Source: VRUE01 sp963697695
GTDB lineage: Bacteria > Actinomycetota > Thermoleophilia > Solirubrobacterales > 70-9
Length of the DNA: 64,000 nucleotides
Assembly (NCBI GenBank): GCA_963697695.1
Contig: OY969094.1
Coordinates: 1,612,001 to 1,676,000, forward strand
Direction of reading: 5' to 3'
The notes under the pieces are model-generated. The model was not told where the DNA came from. It made no database searches and was given only the letters and a program-made list of their open reading frames with translations. A program made the translations under genes and the position numbers. Position 1 is the stretch's first letter. Each line of letters starts with the position of its first letter. Shown here in pieces: positions 10,096-17,772 of this stretch.

Positions 10096-11462
10096 GAGCC
10101 TGATTCTTTCAGTCGCTCAGCAAGGTCGGGTGCCGGCTCGAACGAGAACTCCCGCCCAACCCGCCGCCGGCTCAGAAGTCCCCGGTCCACCAGGGCAGAA
10201 AGGTCTGATCGCGCAGTCTCGTGAGTGACCCGGTGCATGCTGGAGTGGCCGTTCAGCGAGTAGGAACGGTCCGGGTGCCGGAGAGCATCGGAAAGCAGTG
10301 AAAGCTGGCGATGGTTGAAGTCGTCGGCGCCGCGAATCAGCTTCTCCACCTCTTGGATCTCGACGATCTTCCTTTTCAGATAGCGGTGCAACTGCTCGAT
10401 GGACCGCTCTATCACCTGAAGCTGGTGAATCAGGAAATAGGTTGTGTCCCCTTCGTCGGTCTCGGTTTCCAGGAAAGCCCTTGCGTATTGAGCAGGCGCT
10501 CGCCGGAGGATCCGCGAGATCGGCAGGTACTCCACGAGCCAATAGCCCCGCTCACGCATAAGCCAGAAAAAGAGGATTCGAGCGGTGCGGCCGTTGCCGT
10601 CCTCGAAGGGATGGTCGTAGGCGAGCCAGAAGTGCAGAAGGATCGCCCGGATCACGGGATGCACGAACCGCTCCGCATCATCGCCTTCGTTGGCAAACTC
10701 GCAGAGCAGCCGCATGCGCTCTGGAAGCTGCTCTGCCGGCGGCGGCCGGTGTACTGGCTGCCCGTCGTCGCGATCGAATACGGCGACCCTGGTTTCCCCT
10801 GGTTGTTGCAGCCGCCCTGCTGCCGCCGGATTGTCGAGGGTCCCGTCGGTGACGATCCGATGAAGCTCCAGGATCGACTCCGGGCTGAGCGTCCCAACCA
10901 TCTCATTGCGCATGAAATGCAGCGCTCGGTAGTTGTTGAAGATCATCCGCTCGCTGCGGTCTTTCGGTTCACGCCCGCTCTGCAGCAACTCCTTGGCAAC
11001 CACGCGAGAGGTGGTCGAGCCCTCCAGCTGACTCGACCTGATCGCCTCCTCCATCAGCGAGTTGACCAGAAAGCGCTGGCCGGCTTGACCGTCGGAGATG
11101 ACGACCTCCTCCATCGCGACCTCGCCGCTGCAGCGCTGATCGACGTGGCGAAGCGCTCTGAGGACCAAATCGGGGAGGCCGTAGCTGAATCGCTCGCCCT
11201 CAGGATCTGTGAGAGGGAGCGGTCGTAGCCCGCCCTGACGTTCGAACTTGATCTTGAGCCACCATTCCTCGAGCGTCTGCTCTTCAGGTGGTTCCAATCG
11301 CCGTAGCTTGTCCCAGTGGAGATATTCCTCGCGCTCTTTCGAGTCACGCGGGGCATTGCGGCCGCCAACCCATCGCGCAAACTCGATCTGCCTGCGTAGC
11401 TCTCGGTGCGATGGCGGTGTCTCTACATACATCGGGACAAATCCAAATTCATCCAAATTCAT
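10092..11462 (-). CDS. Fic-domain AMP-transferase with C-terminal winged helix
   Basis: From the ATG at 11462 this is a 456-residue protein. The Fic core has the full active-site motif 'HPFEDGNGRTAR' (catalytic His near residue 284). Upstream, 'SSQLEG' matches the [S/T]xxxE[G/N] inhibitory helix of class II Fic proteins, so the enzyme should be auto-inhibited. The C-terminus ('LNGHSSMHRVTHETARSDLS') looks like a winged HTH. The reading frame stays open to 11573, but the annotated start lies inside a TTGGA-rich repeat array; ATG 11432 is the alternative. No clear Shine-Dalgarno precedes either start. Autoregulation through the array is inferred. Confidence 0.88.
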
Positions 11463-11508
11463 CCAAGGACTTGGAAGTATATCCAAATAAAGTAGATATT
11501 TGGATATA
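11442..11508. promoter_or_regulatory. Phased TCCAA/TTGGA repeat array: candidate operator of the Fic gene
   Basis: Direct TCCAA half-sites begin at 11442, 11452, 11462 and 11482, all in 10-bp steps. Opposed TTGGA sites lie at 11471 and 11500. The distal part is a perfect 12-bp inverted repeat (11478-11489 and 11497-11508, 7-nt spacer). Next to it is a 6-bp inverted repeat (11462-11467 and 11470-11475). On the minus strand TATACT (11481-11476) resembles a -10 box. The array fills the uppP-fic gap and runs into the first Fic codons. A tight DNA-bound regulator, perhaps Fic itself, is inferred. Confidence 0.6.
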
Positions 11509-11509
11509 G

Positions 11510-12319
11510 CTACTGACGTAGCTTGACAAGAACGGCGGCCGCGAGGCCTACGCGGTAGGCGGCGTAGGGCCACAACGCGCGGTCGCGCTCGACCAGTTGG
11601 ATCAGGCGCTGGGAGGCCAGGGTCGAGGCGAAGGAGGCGACGACGCCGATCGCCATCGAGCGGCGCAGGCCGGGGGAGACGCCGCGACGGCGCAGCCTGA
11701 CGCCCTTCAGCGCGGTTGCCCCGACGATGATCGGCAGCGCGATCGTGCGCGAGAGTAGGTTCGCCTGGTCGCGGGAGAAGTGACGCCAGCGGGCCGCGGC
11801 GAGGGTGATGCCGTTGCGAGAGACGCCGGGGGCCAGGGCCGCGGCCTGGGCCAGTCCCAGCACCAGGCCGTCGCCCGCGCGAGCCTCGCCTCGCCCTCGC
11901 CTCTGGGGCCGGGTGTCCGCGGCGAGCATCGCCGCCGCCCCGGCGAGCAGGCCGAATGCAGTCGCCCGTGGCCCGCCGAGCCCCCGCTCGATCGTGCGCT
12001 CGAGCTTGTAGCCGACCGCGGCTGCCGGCAGGAAGGAGAGGAGAAGCACCGTGGCGCCGCGCAGGTCGAACTCGCGCAGCTCTTCGAGGATCAGCTCGCG
12101 CTGGCCGATCAGCAGAGCGCCCGCGGCCCCGGCGTGCAACGCCACCTCGAAGCTCTTGCGTACCTCCGGATCGACCGAGTCCCAGTCCCAGCCGGCAAGC
12201 CAGGGCACGAGGACGATGTGGGCGGAGCTGGAGACCGGCAGCAGCTCCGCCGGTCCCTGAACGAGGCCCAGCGCGATCGCGCGGCGGCCCGGGATCCTTC
12301 CTTCAGCCGCTTCGCTCAA
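11510..12319 (-). CDS. uppP: Undecaprenyl-diphosphate phosphatase (UppP/BacA)
   Basis: The 269-residue membrane protein has the two family motifs, 'LVQGPAELLPVSSSAHIVL' near the N-terminus and 'ALAPGVSRNGITLAAAR' in the second half. These hold the catalytic Glu/Ser/Arg residues. It recycles undecaprenyl pyrophosphate to the monophosphate carrier used for peptidoglycan and surface glycans. It starts at TTG, overlapping the DedA stop (TTGA at 12316-12319). The adjacent DedA gene also belongs to carrier-lipid handling, which supports an operon with a shared role. Confidence 0.92.
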   Translation of the reverse strand: MSEAAEGRIPGRRAIALGLVQGPAELLPVSSSAHIVLVPWLAGWDWDSVDPEVRKSFEVALHAGAAGALLIGQRELILEELREFDLRGATVLLLSFLPAAAVGYKLERTIERGLGGPRATAFGLLAGAAAMLAADTRPQRRGRGEARAGDGLVLGLAQAAALAPGVSRNGITLAAARWRHFSRDQANLLSRTIALPIIVGATALKGVRLRRRGVSPGLRRSMAIGVVASFASTLASQRLIQLVERDRALWPYAAYRVGLAAAVLVKLRQ

Positions 12320-13038
12320 GCGCCTCTGACGCTGGATGGCTCGGCTTGGACGCCGGCTCCCTCACTGCCGTCCCCGCCTCCCCGCCTGCGCCTCACGAGC
12401 AGGTAGACGACGAGGCCGATGGCGGCCACCACGACTGCGTAGTCGAGGTAGTGGAGATGGTCGCGCCACTCTTCCCAGTTGTCGCCGACGCTCTCGCCGA
12501 TCAGCCCCAGCATCAGCACCCAGGGGATGCAGCCGAGCAGGGTCAGCACGGTGAAGCGCCAGAAGGGCATCCGGGCGACCCCCGCCGGCAGCGAGATGAA
12601 GGTACGGATGATCGGCAGCATGCGGGTGAAGAAGACGGTGGCGTCGCCGTAGCGCTCGAACCAGTCATCGGCCCATTTCAGGTACTTGGGCGGCAGGTGG
12701 ATCAACTTGTTCTTCTCGAGCAGGTCGAGGCGGGCGTAGTAGCCGACCGCGTAGGCCGCCCACGACCCGACCAGGTTGCCCAGCACCCCAGCGGCGACGA
12801 TGCCGAACATCGAGAGCTCGCCGGCGGCGACGCTGGAGCCGGCGAAGAGCATGATCGCCTCGCTCGGGACGGGCAGGCAGGCAGACTCGAGCGCCATCAG
12901 GACGAACACCGCCGGCAGCCCGGTGGCGCTGATGAAGTCGGTCCCCGCGTTGACGATCGGATCGAGGAAGAAGTCTGTGACGCTTGCGAAGAGGAGCATG
13001 CGCGAAGCGGGGATTGTAGGCGGGAACCTGAACAGCAA
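12316..13038 (-). CDS. DedA-family membrane protein
   Basis: The protein has 240 residues from the first ATG; a second ATG at 12999 ('MLLFASVTDFF') may be the true start. It has DedA features: 'LMALESACLPVPSEAIMLFAG' split over the first re-entrant segment, and the basic 'FFTRMLPIIRTFISLPAG' motif. DedA proteins include flippases that return undecaprenyl phosphate, and others needed for membrane homeostasis. Its position directly upstream of uppP fits C55-P recycling, which is inferred from context. The C-terminus is a basic cytoplasmic tail. Confidence 0.88.
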   Translation of the reverse strand: MLFRFPPTIPASRMLLFASVTDFFLDPIVNAGTDFISATGLPAVFVLMALESACLPVPSEAIMLFAGSSVAAGELSMFGIVAAGVLGNLVGSWAAYAVGYYARLDLLEKNKLIHLPPKYLKWADDWFERYGDATVFFTRMLPIIRTFISLPAGVARMPFWRFTVLTLLGCIPWVLMLGLIGESVGDNWEEWRDHLHYLDYAVVVAAIGLVVYLLVRRRRGGGDGSEGAGVQAEPSSVRGA

Positions 13039-13056
13039 CTAAACTCGCTTGGCTCG

Positions 13057-14946
13057 ATGAACCGGTTGAACCACCCCGTTTGGCGTAGCCGGGTGCTGCA
13101 GGTAGGGGCCGACGCGTGCCTGGTCGCCCTCGCCTTCTACCTCGCGTTCCGTCTGCGCTTTCTCGACGACCCAAACGGGTTGCCGCACCGTTACTGGGTG
13201 CTGTTCGCCCAGTCGGTGGGCTTTGTCGTTGCCGGCAAGCTCGTCGTCTTCGCTGTCTTCGGGCTCTACCAGAAGTGGTGGCGCTACATCAGCGGTCGCG
13301 ACTTCCTGCTGATCGTCCGCGCCGTCGCCGTCTCCAGCGCGATTCTCGTCGTCGCCTTCACGGTGATCCAGCCGTTCGAGCACAACCTGCCGCGTTCGGT
13401 CGCGGTGATGGACTTCATCCTCACCCTGATGCTGCTCACCGGCGCTCGCCTGGCTGTGCGCCTGATCGTCGAGCGGCCGTCGCGCGGCTCCCGCGTGCCC
13501 AAGTACGAGGTGCTGGTCATCGGTGCAGGCTCCGGCGGGCAGATGGTGGTGCGGGAGCTGCAGCTCAACCCCGACCTCGGTGCAACCGCGATCGGCTTCG
13601 TCGACGACGACCCCCGCAAGCGCGGCATGCGGATGCTGGGGCTGAAGGTGCTCGGCTCGACCAAGCGGATCGCCGAGATCCTCGACGAGACCGAGCCCGA
13701 CGAGGTCGTAATCGCGATCCCCTCGGCGCCGGGGACGCTGCGCGCCAAAGTCGTCGCCGCCTGTCGCGAGCGCGAGATCCGGGTCCGCACCTTGCCGACC
13801 GTGTTCGAGCTGCTGCGGGGCGGGGTCCAGCTCAACAAACAGCTGCGCGAGGTGCGGGTCGAGGACGTGCTCGGCCGCGACCCGATCGTGCGCGAGCTCG
13901 ACCGGGTCGGTGCCTACCTGCGCGACCGCATCGTCCTCGTCACCGGCGCCGGCGGTTCGATCGGCTCCGAGCTCTGCCGCCAGATCGCCCAGGTCAAGCC
14001 GCGCCTGCTGGTGATGCTCGACCACGCCGAGGACAACCTCTTCCAGATCGACCGCGAGATGGTCGAGGAGCGCCACTTCACCAGCGTCGAGTCGGTGCTC
14101 GCCGACTGCAAGGAGCCGCACCGGATGTTGGAGACGATGCAGCGCTTCAAGCCCAGCGTCGTCTTCCACGCCGCCGCTTACAAGCACGTGCCGCTGATGG
14201 AGGCCAACCCGCTGGAGGCGGTGCGCAACAACGCGATCGCCACCCGGATCACGGCCGAGACCGCCGCCGCCTCGAAAGTCGAGCGCTTTGTCCTCGTCTC
14301 CACTGACAAGGCGGTCAACCCGAAGACGGTGATGGGCGCCTCGAAGGCGATGGCCGAGTGGATCGTCGAGTCAGCCGGTCACAAGCATCCCGGCACCCGC
14401 TTCGCCAGCGTCCGCTTCGGCAACGTGCTCGCGTCCTCGGGCAGCGTCGTACCGATCTTCCGCAGCCAGATCGAGCGTGGTGGACCGGTCACCGTCACCC
14501 ACCCTGAGATGACCCGCTACTTCATGACGATCCCCGAGGCCGTGCAGATGGTGATCCGCGCCGGCGACATCGGTGCCGGCAAGGGCGAGGTCTTCGTCCT
14601 CGACATGGGCGAGCCGGTGAAGATCGTCGATCTGGCTCACAACATGATCCGCCTCGCGGGCTACGAGCCGGAGACCGACATCGCGGTCGAGTTCACCCAG
14701 CCGCGACCCGGGGAGAAGCTGCACGAGGAGCTGTTCGGCGCGAACGAGAGCGAACAGCCGACGGCGGCGAAGCGGATTCATCGCGCGGTGCGGGCGGTGC
14801 CGCTCGATCCGGAGTGGGTCGATTCGACGCTGAACTCGCTCGAGCACCTGGTCCTAGCCGGTGACGAGGCTAACCTGGCGCAGCGCGTGGTCGAGATGAT
14901 CACCGCCCCCGGTGGGGACGCGGCGGCGGTCGTCTACGACGAGTAG
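13057..14946 (+). CDS. Membrane nucleoside-diphosphate-sugar 4,6-dehydratase (CapD/WbpM type)
   Basis: The ATG at 13057 gives 629 residues. The reading frame is open far upstream, but that part lies over uppP/dedA and is not coding. Four N-terminal transmembrane helices and a CoA-binding-like region ('LVIGAGSGGQMVVREL') precede the catalytic short-chain dehydrogenase domain, which starts with the NAD loop 'VTGAGGSIGSELCRQI' near residue 295. The order matches UDP-GlcNAc 4,6-dehydratases of the WbpM/PglF family. Product: a 4-keto-6-deoxy sugar nucleotide for surface glycan. It is the first gene of the polysaccharide cluster and divergent from dedA. Confidence 0.9.
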   Translation: MNRLNHPVWRSRVLQVGADACLVALAFYLAFRLRFLDDPNGLPHRYWVLFAQSVGFVVAGKLVVFAVFGLYQKWWRYISGRDFLLIVRAVAVSSAILVVAFTVIQPFEHNLPRSVAVMDFILTLMLLTGARLAVRLIVERPSRGSRVPKYEVLVIGAGSGGQMVVRELQLNPDLGATAIGFVDDDPRKRGMRMLGLKVLGSTKRIAEILDETEPDEVVIAIPSAPGTLRAKVVAACREREIRVRTLPTVFELLRGGVQLNKQLREVRVEDVLGRDPIVRELDRVGAYLRDRIVLVTGAGGSIGSELCRQIAQVKPRLLVMLDHAEDNLFQIDREMVEERHFTSVESVLADCKEPHRMLETMQRFKPSVVFHAAAYKHVPLMEANPLEAVRNNAIATRITAETAAASKVERFVLVSTDKAVNPKTVMGASKAMAEWIVESAGHKHPGTRFASVRFGNVLASSGSVVPIFRSQIERGGPVTVTHPEMTRYFMTIPEAVQMVIRAGDIGAGKGEVFVLDMGEPVKIVDLAHNMIRLAGYEPETDIAVEFTQPRPGEKLHEELFGANESEQPTAAKRIHRAVRAVPLDPEWVDSTLNSLEHLVLAGDEANLAQRVVEMITAPGGDAAAVVYDE

Positions 14947-14963
14947 CCTCTCGCGCCAACTCA

Positions 14964-15731
14964 GTGGAGCTGATCAAGGAAATCGGCGCGTTCGCAGGCC
15001 TGGTCGCCTTCCTGGGCCTTGCTCTGATCGCCCTGCTGGCGTTCTCGCAGGGGCGCGATATTCGACGCCTGCGCGAGTGGGCGGGCTCGGCTCCGGAGCG
15101 CGATGCCGAGCGCAAGGACACCACCTCCGCCGTCGCCGCGCAGCGGGCCGAGGAGCTGCGGCAACTCGAGGAGGCACGGACGGCGGAGCGCGATGCGCTC
15201 GAGGAGCGGGAGGAGCGCCGCAAGCGCCGCGAGGCCGGCCTGCCCGAAACGACCCGCTCCGAGCGGCTGCGCCAGCGTCTCTCCGGAGGCGGTGCACGAC
15301 TCGCTGAACCCCGCTACCTGGCCGGGATCTTCATCGCAGTGGTCGCTATTGCCGCCGGTGCGATCTACCTGGTCACCCAAGGAAGCGACGACGCCGGCGG
15401 AAAGGGTGGGAAAAAGGCTGCCGCCCAGGTCCAACCGAGCGAAATCGAGGTGACCGTGCTCAACGGCACCGCCGTGCCCGGCCTCGCCGCCGGCTTCGGC
15501 GACAAAGTCGAGCGCAAGGGCTTCAGGCTGGGCGCCGTCACCAACAGCAGCTCCAGCTTCGAGGACAGCGTCGTCATGTTCATGCGCGGCAATGCGCCGG
15601 AGGGACGGCGGGTGGCGAAAGCGCTGCAGATCTCGCAGGTGCGGCTGATGACCCCCGAGATCGAATCCGTCTCCGGCGGAGCGCCGGTCTCGGTGATCGT
15701 CGGCGAGGACAATGCCTCGACCGCGCCCTAG
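14964..15731 (+). CDS. Membrane protein with LytR C-terminal domain
   Basis: The 255-residue protein starts at GTG. An N-terminal hydrophobic helix (about 7-27) is followed by a long charged, probably coiled-coil stretch, a second transmembrane helix (about 113-132), and a C-terminal LytR_C-type domain beginning 'IEVTVLNGTAVPGLAAGFGD'. This domain is common at the end of LytR-CpsA-Psr ligases that attach glycans to peptidoglycan, but the catalytic LCP domain is absent here. Inference: an accessory factor for glycan attachment. It overlaps the next gene by 20 nt. Confidence 0.75.
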   Translation: MELIKEIGAFAGLVAFLGLALIALLAFSQGRDIRRLREWAGSAPERDAERKDTTSAVAAQRAEELRQLEEARTAERDALEEREERRKRREAGLPETTRSERLRQRLSGGGARLAEPRYLAGIFIAVVAIAAGAIYLVTQGSDDAGGKGGKKAAAQVQPSEIEVTVLNGTAVPGLAAGFGDKVERKGFRLGAVTNSSSSFEDSVVMFMRGNAPEGRRVAKALQISQVRLMTPEIESVSGGAPVSVIVGEDNASTAP

Positions 15732-16191
15732 CTGGGCCGGCCTGGTCTTTGCACTTCTGGTCCTTGCCACCGTCGCCGCCTTCGCCTGGTCTCAGCGGCT
15801 GAAGCGAGATCCGCTCGTTCTCGACCGCGTCACCTTCGGCAAGCCGGCAAGCCGCGCCTTCACGCCGAACGGCGATTGCCGCTTCGAGCGGATCCGCATC
15901 CGCTTCCGTGTCACCCAGTCCGACCAGGCCAACGTGCAGGTCGTCAAGCCCGGCGGCAAGCTCGTCGTCACCCTCGCCCGCGACCGCTACCTGAAGCGCT
16001 ACCGCTTCTTCACCTTCTACTGGGACGGCCGCCAGCGCGGCGGCGGCACCGCTCCGCCCGGCCGCTACAAGCTGCGGGTCAAACTGCTCGAGCAGGACCG
16101 CACCCTGGTGCCGCCCGGAGTGATGAAGCTGCACCGGGCCTCGCCGGACCTGAAGTCGGCCTGCAGGCGCGCCTCAGGAGAAACTCCGTGA
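15712..16191 (+). CDS. Secreted/anchored protein with FlgD-like Ig fold
   Basis: The 159-residue protein has an N-terminal signal anchor (about 9-27). The remainder ('FTPNGDCRFERIRIRF', 'YWDGRQRGGGTAPPGRY') resembles the immunoglobulin-like FlgD_ig repeat of surface proteins. No catalytic motif is seen. It overlaps the LytR_C gene upstream and the O-antigen ligase downstream (GTGA at 16188-16191), so it is embedded in the polysaccharide operon. A role in presenting or anchoring surface glycan is inferred. Confidence 0.6.
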   Translation: MPRPRPSWAGLVFALLVLATVAAFAWSQRLKRDPLVLDRVTFGKPASRAFTPNGDCRFERIRIRFRVTQSDQANVQVVKPGGKLVVTLARDRYLKRYRFFTFYWDGRQRGGGTAPPGRYKLRVKLLEQDRTLVPPGVMKLHRASPDLKSACRRASGETP

Positions 16192-17714
16192 GCGACTTTC
16201 TGGCGGGCACCGGCGTGCTCATCGCGGCGAGCATGACGGCCACCGCAATTCTCTTGCCTGCAGGCAGAGCGCGCTCAGCCGCAATGCTCGCCGCCCTAGT
16301 CCTCTTCCCCGTCCTGATCCTCGGCGACCAGTGGCACTCCCCCCAGATCGCCGATCTGCGCGACGACCCGAGCCGCCTCATTGGCCTCGGAGCGCTGGCC
16401 GTCGCCGTCTCGGCAGCACTGGCGGCCGTCTTCCACCGCTGGCCCATCGTGCTCCCGCTCGCGATAGTCGCCTTCCTCCCGTTCCGCATTCCTCTCGAGG
16501 CCGGCGGGGACACGGCAAATCTCCTAGTGCCGCTGTACCTGGTGATCGCGGGTGGAGTGCTTGCCACTGCGCTTCGAGACTTGGGCGTTGTCAGCCAGGC
16601 ATCTCCGGCGGGTGGCATGGGGGGAGGGGGGTCGAGGACGTACACCTCGCCCGCAGGCCCCCCTCCCCCCGTGACAGGACCCGCCGGCCGATGGCTACCG
16701 GGAATCCTCGCCGCAGTTGTCCTGCTCTACGCGGTCCAAACTCTTTACTCCCCGGATTTCTCCAAAGGCCTGCAGAACGTCTGCTTCTTCTTCGTCCCCT
16801 TCTCCCTGGTCTATGCGCTACTACGCGACGTCACCTGGGATCGCAGACTGCTGACCCTGGTCCTCTGGGTGGTCGCGCTGGAGGCCTTCGCTTTCGTCGT
16901 CGTCGGAACGATCGAGTTGGTGACGAGAAGCCTCTTCTGGAACGACCAGGTGATCCGCTCCAACGAATTCCACACCTACTTCCGGGTCAACTCGGTCTTC
17001 TGGGACCCGAACATCTACGGGCGTTACCTGGCACTGGTGATCGTGGTCGCGATGTCGGCGCTGCTCTGGGCACGCGAACGACGCACGCTGGCCCTGCTCA
17101 CCGCGCTGATCGCAGTCCTCTGGTTCGGCCTCGTCCCGACCTACTCGCAGTCGAGTTTCGTGGCGCTCTTGGCAGGCCTCGCGGTCCTCGCCGCGCTGCG
17201 CTGGAGCCGGCGCTGGACCCTGGCTGCGGTGGGCGCCTTCGCGGTGGTCGGCGTCTTGGTCGTGCTCCTCGCCGGCGGCTCCTCGAAGCTCAGCCCGGAC
17301 CGGCTCAACGTCGATACCGGGGGTCGCGCCAATCTCGTTTCCGGCGGCATCCACCTCTTCGGCCAGCGACCCGTCTGGGGCTACGGCGCAGGCTCCTTCC
17401 CCAAGGCCTACCGCGAACACATCGAGACCCACAAGGCCCCCGTCTCCGTATCCCACACCGAGCCGATCACGGTCGCCGCCGAGCAGGGCCTGATCGGCCT
17501 CATCGCCTACGCAGCTCTCCTCGTCGCCGCGCTCTGGACGATGGCGTCCGGCCTGGCGAGGTCTTCGTCGGTCGGCCGGCCGGCCGTGCTGGCGACGTTC
17601 GTCGCCTTGCTGGTCCACACGATGGCCTACGCGGGGTTCTACGAGGACCCGATCACCTGGGTCCTCCTCGCCGTCGGCGCCTCCCTCTCCCCCTTCGGAC
17701 GTGCCCCCGTTTAG
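16188..17714 (+). CDS. O-antigen ligase/polymerase-family membrane protein
   Basis: The GTG at 16188 gives a protein of about 508 residues with about 10-12 transmembrane helices. The long periplasmic loop near the C-terminus contains 'HLFGQRPVWGYGAGSFPKAY', typical of the O-antigen ligase (WaaL/Wzy_C) domain. It should ligate or polymerise undecaprenyl-linked glycan outside the membrane. About residues 142-162 form a Gly/Pro-rich segment ('GGMGGGGSRTYTSPAG') encoded by a G6AG6/C6TC6 palindrome, which looks like an inserted palindromic repeat. A strong hairpin straddles the stop codon. Confidence 0.85.
   Translation: MSDFLAGTGVLIAASMTATAILLPAGRARSAAMLAALVLFPVLILGDQWHSPQIADLRDDPSRLIGLGALAVAVSAALAAVFHRWPIVLPLAIVAFLPFRIPLEAGGDTANLLVPLYLVIAGGVLATALRDLGVVSQASPAGGMGGGGSRTYTSPAGPPPPVTGPAGRWLPGILAAVVLLYAVQTLYSPDFSKGLQNVCFFFVPFSLVYALLRDVTWDRRLLTLVLWVVALEAFAFVVVGTIELVTRSLFWNDQVIRSNEFHTYFRVNSVFWDPNIYGRYLALVIVVAMSALLWARERRTLALLTALIAVLWFGLVPTYSQSSFVALLAGLAVLAALRWSRRWTLAAVGAFAVVGVLVVLLAGGSSKLSPDRLNVDTGGRANLVSGGIHLFGQRPVWGYGAGSFPKAYREHIETHKAPVSVSHTEPITVAAEQGLIGLIAYAALLVAALWTMASGLARSSSVGRPAVLATFVALLVHTMAYAGFYEDPITWVLLAVGASLSPFGRAPV
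16616..16673 (+). repeat. Large palindrome with G6AG6 / C6TC6 arms inside the O-antigen ligase gene
   Basis: The arms 16619-16631 (six G, A, six G) and 16658-16670 (six C, T, six C) are perfectly complementary. The outer triplets (16616-16618 and 16671-16673) extend the stem with one wobble pair. An inner 5-bp stem (633-637 with 645-649) closes the loop. The element is translated as a Gly- then Pro-rich stretch. Two G6 runs could also favour G-quadruplex structures. It reads like an inserted palindromic repeat in a flexible loop of the protein. Confidence 0.75.
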
Positions 17715-17748
17715 GCACCCATAGGAGCGCTTAACCGGGGGCACGTCC
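17697..17748 (+). terminator. 13-bp hairpin straddling the O-antigen ligase stop codon
   Basis: Arms 17697-17709 and 17736-17748 are perfectly complementary over 13 bp. The TAG stop (17712-17714) lies in the loop. Only a TT follows the right arm, so this is a weak intrinsic-terminator candidate. It could act as an mRNA 3'-end stabiliser or attenuator between the ligase and the flippase gene that starts at 17773. Confidence 0.55.
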
Positions 17749-17772
17749 TTGGGGCGAGCATAGGATCGGGCC

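Noticed and set aside
11956..13056. N-terminal extension of the 4,6-dehydratase frame
   Set aside because: The extension lies antisense over uppP and dedA and is a low-complexity Arg/Ala/Gly-rich shadow; the ATG at 13057 starts the membrane domain.
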